Positions 55,205 through 64,000 of a DNA stretch of 64,000 bases are shown here, piece after piece. How positions within the stretch are numbered: position 1 is the stretch's first letter; every line of letters starts with the position of its first letter. The translations under genes and the position numbers were made by a program. The notes below the pieces were generated by a model, which was not told where the DNA came from, did not search any database, and was given only the letters and a program-made list of their open reading frames with translations. The stretch lies in contig NC_087118.1 in the NCBI RefSeq assembly GCF_963855985.1, positions 3,162,001-3,226,000 on the forward strand, in the 5' to 3' direction. Source of the stretch: Ostrinia nubilalis (Eukaryota; Arthropoda; Insecta; Lepidoptera; Crambidae).

Positions 55205-57301
55205 CTCCATTGAAAGCTATGAAATACATAGTTACAATCCATATAGTACAAGTTTTAAGGACAATGATGAAATTAGAATACCTATTCACCAACAAGATAT
55301 ATATGTGTTACCTTCAGCTAGTTCTATTTATATAGAAGGCTATGCTAATGTCACTTCCAAGGATTCAAAAGGAAAAATAGTAAAAAAAGATTTAAATTTT
55401 ATTAATAATCCAATGTTATATTTATTTCAAGATGTACGATATGAATTAAATGGTGTCGAAATTGATCGCATCAAAAATGCTGGAATCACTACTACAATAA
55501 AATCTTACATTTCCATGAATGAAGGTGAAAATAAAGCGGCTGCAGTATGGGGATGGAACTTGCATGGTACAAAACTGAAGGATGGTCATTTTAGTGCCAT
55601 TATTCCATTAAATAAAATATTAGGATTTGCGGAAGACTATAACAAAATAATTATAAATTGTAGACATGAACTTATACTACAAAGAAGCAGCTCTGTTTTA
55701 AACTGTGTAATTATGGATAATAACGATAACGTAGAAATGGTAGTTCAAAAAATTCAGTGGCGTGTTCCACATGTTAAAGTTTCTGATAGAAATAGATTGT
55801 TACTACTAAAACATTTAGAAAAAAATCGATCTGTGCAACTAGCCTTTCGTAATTGGGATCTGTACGAATACCCAGTACTACCAAAAACAACTAAACATTC
55901 ATGGTCAATCAAAACTGCCTCTCAGTTGGAGAAACCAAGATTTGTAATTTTTGGCTTACAGACTAATAGAAAATGTAATAAAGCTAAAAGTGTATCCTTG
56001 TTCGACCATTGTAATTTGACTAACCTTAAGTTATTTTTAAATTCACAATATTTCCCATATGACTCACTTAATCTGAAATTCGATGAGGGCAAATACAATA
56101 TATTATATGAAATGTATGCTAACTTTCGTCAGTCGTATTACAACTCTGGTATTGACCCATTGCTTGATTTGGTCCAATTTAAAGAGAAGGCTCCGCTTTT
56201 CGTCATTGACTGCTCAAGACAAAACGATACGCTTAACCCTTAAGTAACATCCTTATTTTTGGTTACACATTGAACACCCTGGGGTAAAAAATTACCCCAA
56301 ACGGAAATAGAAAATTTTTAGGTAAATATTGAAAATAAATTCAATTTGTGATTTATATGTATTAGCGGGCTCACTAAATTATACGATTGCCTTGAAACAT
56401 CGTCTATCTAGCGTAAAGAAACATCTTAAATCAATCATAACAAAAAACAAAGAATTTTTCATTTTCAAGTTTCTAGTGTCTACAATGGTCTTCTAGAAAA
56501 ATCTTAGAAATTTAGTGTGGGAACCAAAAACTTACACTAATCGGATATCGAATAGCTGCTTTATACACATTTTAAACTCAAAGATAAATAAAACGAAAAT
56601 TTCTGGACTTATAACAAAGCAAAATAAAAAAAAAGTTTTTTAAAAATTTATGAGAAATTCATTTTTATATTATTTTATTCCTAATTATTATTTTCAAAAC
56701 ACATCAAACACACTGAATTATGACGTAATTATCACTTTAGAGTTCTATTTCTGTGTCGAATTTATGAACGCTCTGTTCTGAGGGGATGTCTTCAAAGTTC
56801 GAAAAGTATCATGTAAATCAAGGTCTTTTTATCTCTCTGCATTCTCGAAACAACGTGCTACTTGATCGTCATATAAATATTTATTAATTTTGTTTAAATA
56901 TCATAAAAACCTATTAATTACATGTTAGGTGATGATAAATTAAAGCATGCGCAACTAACACCCTGGGGTAAATTTCTACCCCACCTACCTGTAAAAGCCA
57001 AACGGATTATTTTTTTCACATCCCGCGTCCACGAGCTTAAAGCGCACGCTCTGCATTGAGAATACACAAAACGAAATTGCTCTAGCTTCACCGGAAAAAA
57101 AGATATGCCAATTTTTATACGTCTGGGGTAAAAAATTCCCCACGGTGTTACTTAAGGGTTAAAACTGGACCTGTTGATGTTCGGATAGAAATTGAATGTT
57201 CTGAACCGATACCTGAAAATACAACTGCCTATTCTTTAATTATTAATGATCGTATTTTTGAATACCTTCCTCTAAGCAATATCGTAAGAAAATTATCATG
57301 A
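55170..57301 (+). pseudogene. Polinton major-capsid candidate (double jelly-roll-like), split by an insertion
   Basis: ATG at 55170 opens 354 codons, then a 922-bp TTAA-flanked element (56237-57158) interrupts the gene. After the element the same frame continues for 45 codons to a TGA at 57299-57301, so the intact gene would encode about 400 residues. Visible motifs are DNSIESYEIHSYNPYS, NDEIRIPIHQQDIYVLP, SIYIEGYANV, RYELNGVEIDRIKNAG and LFDHCNLTNLKLFLNSQYFP. They match my memory of the double jelly-roll-like capsid family of arthropod Polintons. The insertion makes a shortened product that lacks the final beta strands. Its TGA overlaps the ATG of the next gene. Confidence 0.8.
56237..57158. 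mobile_element. Non-autonomous piggyBac-like element
   Basis: 922 bp, TSD TTAA (56233-56236 and 57159-57162), termini CCCTTAAGTAACA and TGTTACTTAAGGG. Subterminal copies of CCCTGGGGTAAAA...ACCCC occur near 56277, 56960 and 57123, themselves small hairpins. There is no ORF. The TTAA target and CCC...GGG ends define piggyBac-like elements. It interrupts the capsid candidate; the surrounding reading frame is otherwise preserved, so the insertion is fairly recent. Confidence 0.9.
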
Positions 57302-57785
57302 ATAATTTTAACAATGCAATTGTAGACGTGCAAGGATTTAAGACCGAGCGAAATGAGTTTATACCGAAAGAAATAGCGATAATGTGCAATAAGAGGATCT
57401 TTGTACTTTTAATAAAACCACCATTTCCATTTTACGACTTAACAAAAAGAGAACGCATACAAGTATCTTGGATAGAAAACAATAGAGGGATATATTGGAA
57501 TCAAGGAATTGTGCCTTATTTGAATTATAGGAACATAGTAGGTGATTTTTTGAAAATAAATGCATTTTTACTAAAGGGTGTGAAAAAGTGCAGTGGATAA
57601 AAGATATGTTTAATAACTTAAATGTATATAATTTAGAAGATAAACATTGTCCTAGTTTATTAAGCCTGTATAAAGAGTATTCAAATTCGTCAGATATTTT
57701 AAGCTGTATTCATCATGATAATATATGTGCTTTAAAAAATGTATTTTATTTAAATAAATGGTATAAAGAAAATATTAATGATTGA
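57298..57785 (+). pseudogene. Polinton 3'-terminal gene, frameshifted
   Basis: ATG at 57298 overlaps the capsid stop codon. The first frame (about 100 residues: AIVDVQGFKTERNEFIPKEI, RIFVLLIKPPFPFYDL, WIENNRGIYWNQGIVPY) ends early at 57600. From about 57588 a second frame continues the conserved sequence (WIKDMFNNLNVYNLEDKHCP, SLYKEYSNSSDILSCIHHDN, CALKNVFYLNKWY). The join lies in an A-run near 57583-57588, a one-base indel. AATAAA signals follow the final stop. I recall it as a frequent arthropod Polinton gene of unknown function. The N-terminal IVDVQGF...KEIAI weakly resembles a DnaQ-type exonuclease motif; I would not rely on this. Confidence 0.65.
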
Positions 57786-57989
57786 ATAAATAAATATAAA
57801 GATATTTGTTTGTTTTATTTTCTAGTGACTATTGAACTTAAGCCTAACTAAATCCGTTGTGAATAATGTTTAAAAAGAGTTTCGATTTAATCTGAATGTG
57901 AGGACAATCAGTTAATTCAAGAGGCAGTTCAACTGGACTAAAATTCACTGTGTTTAACATAGTAATTCTAGATTTTAAATGATAGTGAA
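57786..57989. other. Polinton right intergenic region
   Basis: AT-rich and non-coding, with poly(A) signal AATAAATAAA directly after the last gene. Confidence 0.5.
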
Positions 57990-58239
57990 ATAAAAGAACT
58001 TATCAGTCAATTGAATGAATAGATCAAGTATTCAAAAATTAGAAAGTACTATTTGAATGATTGCGTAAAACAACTTCTCGTTCAATTCAATGAATAGATG
58101 GAGTATTCAAAAATTAGAAAGTACTATTTGAATGATTGTGTAAAACAACTTCTCATTCAATTCAATGAATAGTTCAAGTATTAAAAAATTGGGGCACCTG
58201 GAGCGTCGAGTGATCCAGGTGCCCCAATTTTTAACTACT
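57990..58239 (-). repeat. Polinton right terminal inverted repeat
   Basis: About three units of 75 bp (AATGAATAGATCAAGTATTC-like) lead to the perfect hairpin (58184-58202 with 58214-58232) and the tip AACTACT. It is the inverse of the left end, but with fewer tandem units. GATAAT follows at 58240. Confidence 0.9.
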
Positions 58240-58245
58240 GATAAT

Positions 58246-58737
58246 AATAAGAAGAAGAACGTGAGAAGATGAAGAGTCGAAGAAGAAGAGGAAGAAACAG
58301 AAGAAGATGAGAAGAAGAATAGAAGATGAAGAAAAAGAGATGAAAAGAAGAAAACAATAATATTAGAAGAAGAAGACTATGTCCCGATTACTAGTTCCGA
58401 TTGTTGGCACGTTGGACAACCTTATTTATGACATTTACAGGAGGGCGCTACTATCAATACTAACTTTTTGATTTTAGCAAATTAATGGCATTGGCAAATG
58501 CAAAAGTGTGCTTGCCATAAAAAACAGAACTTAAAAAATACTACGGTATGTATTATCTGTGTCAGTATCAACTTTCTAACTTGTTATAATAAATGGTGGC
58601 CATAAAAAAAATGGTGGACATCAAATTTTTCGTATCGATTTTCTCGGTAATTATTCGTCGCATTTGGTTTATAATAATATATTTGTGAGGTACATCTGAG
58701 GTACTAAATAATGATACACCCGCCATTCTGACGTTCA
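58246..58737 (-). mobile_element. Foldback-like DNA element, right arm
   Basis: Inverted copy of 4519-5100 without the extra 200 bp. It ends CGCCATTCTGACGTTCA at 58737, followed by the duplicated CCTAATCTCG. 58246-58380 is an almost pure purine tract (AAGAAGAAGAACGTGAGAAG and so on), matching the pyrimidine tract of the left arm. Confidence 0.75.
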
Positions 58738-58747
58738 CCTAATCTCG

Positions 58748-59090
58748 TATAGGCTGATAATGCTGATATCCACAATATCTTCGTCGAGGTATATAGCTGT
58801 CCATAAAACTTTTCTGTCTCACTCAGAACCTCGGCTTTTGTTGACGTTACACTACCTTTCGTAGTCTTCAGCATCGTCAGCTAGCTTCGCCCAATAGAGT
58901 TGTCTCTTGCGAACACTTTCGAGCCTTGGTTCCGCTCTATCGCCTCTTTAATACTATTTGTATTAAAGTTGCGAACATCATGTCGCAAGGACTTCCATAT
59001 CTGTCTTTTGAGCTGCCGATGTGCCTTAGCGTCAACGGAGAGAGATCTGCAGTGACATTTAACGTGATTCCATGACGTTGAGGGTAAGGG
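58748..59090 (-). pseudogene. RTE LINE, central part upstream of the RT core
   Basis: The minus strand encodes the RTE segment between endonuclease and reverse transcriptase: RQIWKSLRHDVRNFNTNSIK, EAIERNQGSKVFARDNS and TKAEVLSETEKFYGQLYT. It ends at YEIR, which is where the 3285-4518 copy begins. The 5' boundary near 59090 is uncertain. This shows that the RTE was split by the foldback insertion. Confidence 0.75.
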
Positions 59091-60360
59091 ATCTCTATGG
59101 ATCCCTAGGGAGATATCCCTATTACAGTTTTATTGTTTTTGGATTATTTTAATTTTGATATTCATTTCGATGTTGGTTCTTTCAATTTAATTTCAATGTT
59201 ATAGGAATCTAATCTAATGTAGGATGGTTACCATACCAATTTGTTAAACATTTATAAATATTAAATAAGTAGGTATATTCTAGTCTTATTTACATAGCTG
59301 GGCACCGTTAATCAAATAGTTAACTTCGTTAATCGTTAATCCGTTACTAAAAAAATTAACTTCGTTAAACGTTAAAACGTTATATTTCGGAAGATTTAAC
59401 GCAAGTTAACGTTAATCGTTAATCCGTTAACATGTGATATTAAGACGAATAAAATAGGTACCAATAAATTCGAAAGCTTGTATCCTCTGTAGAATTTATT
59501 CCTCTTTTATGTTTGCGCTACAAGCTTTCCAAATTGTTTGAACCTTGCATAATATAAATTGTGGATTTTTAACTTCTTAATTAAGAAAATAAAAATCTAA
59601 AAAAAAACATATGATGTACATTACTGTAAAAACTACCAACGAAAATTGTTTTGAACGAGATCTAGTAAGTAGTTTTTTTTATTACCTCGTAAATTGTAAA
59701 CCGCTTACCTATTACCGCGTAATCTTTCATACAAATAACTTAAATTTAAACAAAAATAAAAATAATCAATGGTACGGAACCCTTTGTGCGTAAGTCCGAC
59801 ACGTACTTGGCCGGTTTTTTTTTCGTTTTAGTACAACTGCATTTCAGAATAAAAGCTTGTTTTTAAAAAAGTTTTTTAAATTATAATTTTATTATACAAG
59901 AAAAATCCAACAAACCCAAACTCGATAAATTTCCTCCGTTTCGTTTAGGAATTCCTATGGCCACCTCCTGACTCCATCATCAGGACCCTGGACATCATCT
60001 AGTACTAAAGTGCTCAAAAAGATAAATCCAACGAACCCAAATTCGATGCGATTCCGCCGTTTCATTTAGGAGTTTCTATGGCCGCCTCCTGACTCCATCA
60101 TCAGACCAGTTCAATGGTGCCATAACTGTAGGCTATGTAGGTCGATGGGTGAACGTAGGTGATAAGATGACATGAAAAGTCTAGGTAGCTTAGATTAAGC
60201 TAGGTAGGAATATTGAAAATGCGGCGCGTCCGGGTGTAGTACCGGGCGCACAAGTACGTTCGCAGATCACGAGAGTTCGACGACGAGACGACTGGCGGCT
60301 CTCGGCCGCGTGTGCGGCGCGGTGAGCCGCTAGAAGCTTCTGACCATATAAAATTTTATA
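59091..60360. other. No gene; several repeat scraps
   Basis: 59296-59440 contains CTGGGCACCGTTAATC and many GTTAACG/CGTTAATC motifs, like the end of a hAT-type MITE. 59770-59825 (GGTACGGAACCC...CCGACACGTACTTGGCCGG) is a fragment of a common lepidopteran repeat whose other part is near 62950. 59930-60110 contains a direct repeat of about 110 bp (GGCC.CCTCCTGACTCCATCA). 60215-60330 is GC-richer. No coding capacity is recognised. Confidence 0.45.
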
Positions 60361-61151
60361 AAAAAAATAAAACCGACTCCAAAAAACCTACACTAAAACG
60401 TAGAAAAATAATTACTAATTACCTACTTATTTATTAGGACGAATTAATTATTAATATTTATGTAGGTATACCATGATTGATACTTCTGGAGTCGGTGCCA
60501 AGATTATGAAACATGTAAAGTTTGCCTGCACCGACTCCAAAAGTATCTATCATGGTATACCTACATAAATATTAATAATTAATTCGTCCTAATAAATAAG
60601 TAGGTAATTAGTAATTATTTTTCTACGTTTTAGTGTAGGTTTTTTGGAGTCGGTTTTATTTTTTTTATAAAATTTTACTTATTTCTTGCTTTTTAGTTAA
60701 CTAATTATTACCTTGATGTTACCACTGAAGGTAGGCAGTACACTGAGACCAAAAAAAATTGGTTCATAATCGGCGGAGATATTGCGTATAAAAAAGTTCA
60801 TCCCCAATTTTCCACCCTTGGGGGTGAAATATTTTCTTCAAATTCGCATGAAACCACCCTTTTGATAATACCTATTCAACAAAAAAATAATCGTTCAAAT
60901 TGGTTTATAATCGGCGGAGATATTGCGTATAAAAAAGTTCATCCCCAATTTTCCACCCTTGGGGGTTGTTTTTTTTTATTATTAAATTTAAATGGGACCA
61001 CCCTTGAGATATTACCTATACGCCGAAAAAAGATTTGTTTAAATCGGTTCATAATTGGCGGAGTTATCGCGTAACAAACATAGAAAAAAAAAAAAAAAAA
61101 AACATACGGGTCGAATTGAGAACCTCCTCCTTTTTTGAAGTCGGTTGAAAA
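60361..61151. repeat. Dispersed repeat with internal hairpin (copy 2)
   Basis: Same family and orientation as 25204-25985, with the same hairpin and duplicated GGCGGAGATATTGCGTATA segments. It forms a large inverted repeat with copy 3. Confidence 0.75.
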
Positions 61152-61694
61152 GGATAGAGGCCTCCGGCCAATCAGCGGGCCGCATTGCTAACGGCTAGCT
61201 TGGAATGTTCTAGGCGCGCGATAATAATATTACCTACGCGCGCACCCAAATTCGCTTCTTATTATTTAATGATCCAAAAACACATACACACAGTGTAAGT
61301 AAGTTCGACATAATGGTCAATAACAGTGTACATTATTATTATTACGATGTAAATATACTCATAGATTATTAAACATTCATACATATTTAGTTAATAGATC
61401 CCAAGCTACGTAAGTTTACTAGTTATTTAAGGATTAAATTAAGGAGAAAATTAAAATTTATTTATTTTGGTAACATAAAAAAATCTTATGTAGGTAAGTA
61501 CTTATTTAGTGGCCTTAATGGAATGATGTTTATTCAAAAATTCGTTAAAATACCTCTGCGCTTGCAAAAATCTTTTATTTCAAACGTAGCAACTTAGCGT
61601 AGCAACGAAACGAAGCAAAAAAGTTGACCGCGCTAGTGTTGTAAGTAAGAACCTCGAGTCTTAAAAGTCTTTGTTTCGAGGCTTGAGTTTATTT

Positions 61695-62285
61695 TCAACC
61701 GACTTCAAAAAAGGAGGAGGTTCTCAATTCGACCCGTATGTTTTTTTTTTTTTCTATGTTTGTTACGCGATAACTCCGCCAATTATGAACCGATTTGAAC
61801 AAATCTTTTTTCGGCGTATAGGTAATACCTCAAGGGTGGTCCCATTTAAATTTAATAATAAAAAAAACAACCCCCAAGGGTGGAAAATTGGGGATGAACT
61901 TTTTTATACGCAATATCTCCGCCGATTATAAACCAATTTGAACGATTATTTTTTTGTTGAATAGGTATTATCAAAAGGGTGGTTTCATGCGAATTTGAAG
62001 AAAATATTTCACCCCCAAGGGTGGAAAATTGGGGATGAACTTTTTTATACGCAATATCTCCGCCGATTATGAACCAATTTTTTTTGGTCTCAGTGTACTG
62101 CCTACCTTCAGTGGTAACATCAAGGTAATAATTAGTTAACTAAAAAGCAAGAAATAAGTAAAATTTTATAAAAAAAAATAAAACCGACTCCAAAAAACCT
62201 ACACTAAAACGTAGAAAAATAATTACTAATTACCTATTTATTTATAAGGACGAATCCCAACTAATATTATAAATGCGAAAGTAAC

Positions 62286-62334
<49 letters not shown>

Positions 62335-62730
62335 TACGCTTTCCCGCTTAAACCTCGCAACCGATTTTGATGAAATTTGGCATAGAGATAGTTTGAGTCC
62401 CGGGAAAGAACATAGGATAGTTTTTATCCCGGTTTTTGAAACAGGGACGCGCGCGATAAAGTTTTTCTGTGACAGACAAAATTCCACGCGGGCGAAGCCG
62501 CGGGCGGAAAGCTAGTTATTAATATTTATGTAGGTATACCATGATTGATACTTTTGGAGTCGGTGCAGGCAAACTTTACATGTTTCATAATCTTGGCACC
62601 GACTCCAGAAGTATCAATCATGGTATACCTACATAAATATTAATAATTCGTCCTAATAAATAAATAGGTAATTAGTAATTATTTTTCTACGTTTTAGTGT
62701 AGGTTTTTTGGAGTCGGTTTTATTAAGACT
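61695..62730. repeat. Dispersed repeat with internal hairpin (copy 3, inverted)
   Basis: Starts CAACCGACTTCAAAAAAGGA and ends TTTTTTGGAGTCGGTTTTAT, the reverse of 60361-61151. Its hairpin part is interrupted by a Helitron at 62255-62515. Confidence 0.75.
62255..62515 (+). mobile_element. Short Helitron with (CTGT)n microsatellite
   Basis: Starts TCCCAACTAATATTATAAATG and ends GGGCGGAAAGCTAG next to T, with a 3' hairpin (CGCGGGCGAAGCCGCG). It is inserted between A and T of the hairpin repeat, as the uninterrupted copies show. A run of about twelve CTGT units lies at 62287-62334 and gives spurious reading frames. Confidence 0.85.
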
Positions 62731-62949
62731 TCACATGAATCATTGAGCCTTCCGAGTCCTTTCGAGTATTTTAAGTTCTTTGAGCTAGACCTCAGATAGC
62801 TAGACTGAATCATGACATGAACTTGAGTTGGTGTATGGCTGGCACCGACTCCGAGAATATCAATCATAGTATATAATATAATTGTCCTAATAAATAAATA
62901 ACGTTATTATTTTGTACTTTTTTAGTGCAGGTTTTTTGGAGTCGGTTTT

Positions 62950-63300
62950 TTAGGGTTCCGTACCTCAAAAGGAAAAAACGGAACCCTTATAGGATCACTT
63001 TGTTGTCCGTCTGTCTGTCTGTCAAGACCCTTTATCTCAAGAACGCGTGGACGTATCAAGCTGAAATTCACATGAAATACTCAGGTCTATTGTCCCTTTA
63101 AGCTGTGAAAATATCAAACTTCTAAGCCAAGCCAATCAAAAGATACAGCCGATTATGTCGATATTTTCAACAAATTTTCGACACTCGCAAAGGAATCAAA
63201 ACCTACAGGATACTTCCCGTAAATTCAGAATCTTGAAATTTGGCATGAAGCATTGTCATATAATGCAAATATAGGAAAAATTGCGAAAATTACATTTTTT
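62950..63300 (+). repeat. Common lepidopteran repeat, TTAGGGTTCCGTACC type
   Basis: Starts TAGGGTTCCGTACCTCAAAA and contains GTCTGTCTGTCTGTCAAGAC and CTATTGTCCCTTTAAGC. A diverged partial copy follows at 63556-63790 (CACGAACGAATAAAGG, CTATTGTCCCTTTAAGC, AGGTACTTCCCGTGAA). I recall this family as frequent in moth and butterfly genomes. Confidence 0.65.
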
Positions 63301-63384
63301 TAGTTATAAAATATAATAAAAATATTTTAATAAAATGAAACTTAGTTATTTAATTTTTAGCGTTAAGAGTCGCATCTCAAACTA

Positions 63385-63553
63385 ATTTGAAAATTATAAA
63401 TAACTTGAAAAAATCTAACTGCCTAAGGCGGGAATTGAACCCAGTGTCTAAGTAGCTCAGTTGGAAGAGCAGTCGCCCGGCAAGCGGAAGGTCGTGGGTT
63501 CAATTCCCGCCTTAGGCAGTTCGATTTTTTCAAGTTATTTATAATTTTCAAAA
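63385..63553 (+). repeat. tRNA-like core inside a long inverted repeat
   Basis: The core (about 63449-63519) folds as a cloverleaf: acceptor GTCTAAG with CTTAGGC, D-stem GCTC with GAGC, anticodon loop CCGGCAA, T-stem GTGGG with CCCGC. The loop lacks the invariant T at position 33 and the anticodon stem has a mismatch, so a working tRNA gene is unlikely. The outer arms TAACTGCCTAAGGCGGGAAT and TTATAAATAACTTGAAAA are matched inverted on the right. It splits the TTAGGGTTCC-type repeat. Confidence 0.65.
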
Positions 63554-63854
63554 TGAAACTTACTACCTTATTTCTCACGAACGAATAAAGGTATCAAATT
63601 GAAATTTATACCAAATACCTAAGTCTATTGTCCCTTTAAGCAGTGAAAAAATCAAACTTCTAAGTTAACGCGATCAAAAGATGTCAGCAGTTTATACCGA
63701 CACCTTAGACGAATTTCCGTCACACGCTAGGGAATCAAAACCTACAAGGTACTTCCCGTGAACTCAGAATCTTGAAATTCGGCACGAAGCAACGTTATAC
63801 AGGGTGGAATTTTGTAATGCCACCTGTAGGGAAAGTACTCTTAATACTAGAGAT

Positions 63855-64000
63855 GAAACGGATAGTTGTTTGGCCGGATACCGGATACCAGATATCCGGC
63901 CAACTGGTAGGCCGGATAGCCGGATATCCGGCGGCCGGATAGTTGGCCCATTGTCTCGTTGCATGTCGTGACGAGTTTAGCGCCGCACAGGTGCTTCGAA
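63855..64000. repeat. CCGGATA-rich inverted motifs
   Basis: AGAGATGAAACGGATAGTTG is followed by several direct and inverted copies of GGCCGGATA/TATCCGGCC up to about 63945. This layout resembles the subterminal region of a hAT-type element whose remainder is outside the window. Confidence 0.4.

Larger units (their letters stand above)
42579..58239 (+). mobile_element. Polinton/Maverick, 15.7 kb
   Basis: Termini start AGTAGTTAAAAATTGG and end with its complement. The 6-bp TSD GATAAT lies at 42573-42578 and 58240-58245. It contains the hallmark set of Polinton genes: protein-primed DNA polymerase B, FtsK/HerA-type packaging ATPase, retroviral-type integrase with chromodomain, adenain-like cysteine protease and a double-jelly-roll-like capsid candidate, plus small accessory genes. 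I did not identify a separate penton-type minor capsid protein. Three lesions (polymerase stop, piggyBac-like insertion in the capsid gene, frameshift in the last gene) make this copy defective, although each gene is otherwise well preserved. The insertion target is the foldback element, 15 bp from the BEL2 insertion. Confidence 0.95.
61410..62830. repeat. Second copy of the 26537-27350 region, interrupted
   Basis: 61430-61694 and 62731-62830 match 26537-26738 and 27179-27350 (CTAGTGTTGTAAG, AACCTCGAGTCTT, CTGAATCATGACATGAACTT). The interruption at 61695-62730 is the third copy of the hairpin repeat, inverted. Confidence 0.6.

Noticed and set aside
4519..58737. A single 54-kb giant DNA transposon with terminal inverted repeats
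   Set aside because: The ends do form a TIR pair with a TSD, but everything between is explained by BEL2 and the Polinton, each with its own TSD. Only about 1.2 kb remains.
61671..61931. 86-residue plus-strand frame
   Set aside because: Repeat sequence of the hairpin family; other copies do not preserve it as a protein.
62242..62487. Minus-strand frame with DRQT repeats
   Set aside because: Translation of the (CTGT)n microsatellite in a Helitron.
63449..63519. Functional tRNA-Ala gene
   Set aside because: The cloverleaf is fair, but position 33 is C, the anticodon stem has a mismatch and the core sits in a repeat family with inverted arms.

Overview
The window looks like intergenic, repeat-dense DNA of an insect, most likely a lepidopteran. 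This rests on family recognition: short Helitrons starting TC and ending CTAG with GC-rich 3' hairpins, tRNA-derived repeats, RTE, Jockey/CR1 and R1-like LINEs, BEL/Pao and DIRS elements, a hAT and an arthropod-type Polinton/Maverick. I see no conventional host gene.

The main structure is a nest of transposons inside transposons, supported by target-site duplications (TSDs) and by reading frames that resume across insertions. Outermost is an RTE LINE on the minus strand, split into 3285-4518 and about 58748-59090. A long-inverted-repeat (foldback-like) element lies in it (arms 4519-5215 and 58246-58737; 8-10 bp TSD). Two large elements entered that element side by side: a minus-strand BEL/Pao retrotransposon, 'BEL2' (5216-42557; 481-bp LTRs; TSD GCAAA), and a Polinton/Maverick (42579-58239; TSD GATAAT).

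BEL2 is itself broken by three elements. 'BEL1' (6074-12443) is a second BEL/Pao element with apparently identical 935-bp LTRs and TSD GTAGT. A Jockey/CR1-like LINE covers about 15120-18358. A DIRS-like tyrosine-recombinase retrotransposon covers 20641-41744 and has inverted terminal repeats plus the diagnostic internal complementary region. Inside the DIRS element sits a 5'-truncated R1-like LINE (29380-41114; 11-bp TSD). Inside that LINE sits an 11.3-kb hAT transposon (29468-40794; TSD CACTACAC), which holds further short elements in its introns.

The hAT element appears to carry two convergent spliced genes: a three-exon transposase on the minus strand that reads as intact, and a three-exon, 85-residue protein of unknown function on the plus strand. 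Their stop codons lie 12 bp apart.

The Polinton carries a protein-primed-type DNA polymerase B, packaging-type ATPase, integrase with chromodomain, adenain-like protease, a double-jelly-roll-type capsid candidate and several accessory genes. It is disabled by one in-frame stop in the polymerase, a piggyBac-like insertion in the capsid candidate and a frameshift in the last gene. At least three of its promoters share a TATATAAA box placed exactly 33 bp from the A of an insect initiator-like motif.

The flanks (1-3284 and 59091-64000) hold miniature transposons, tRNA-like repeats, RTE remnants, a large inverted repeat (60361-62730) and Helitron fragments.
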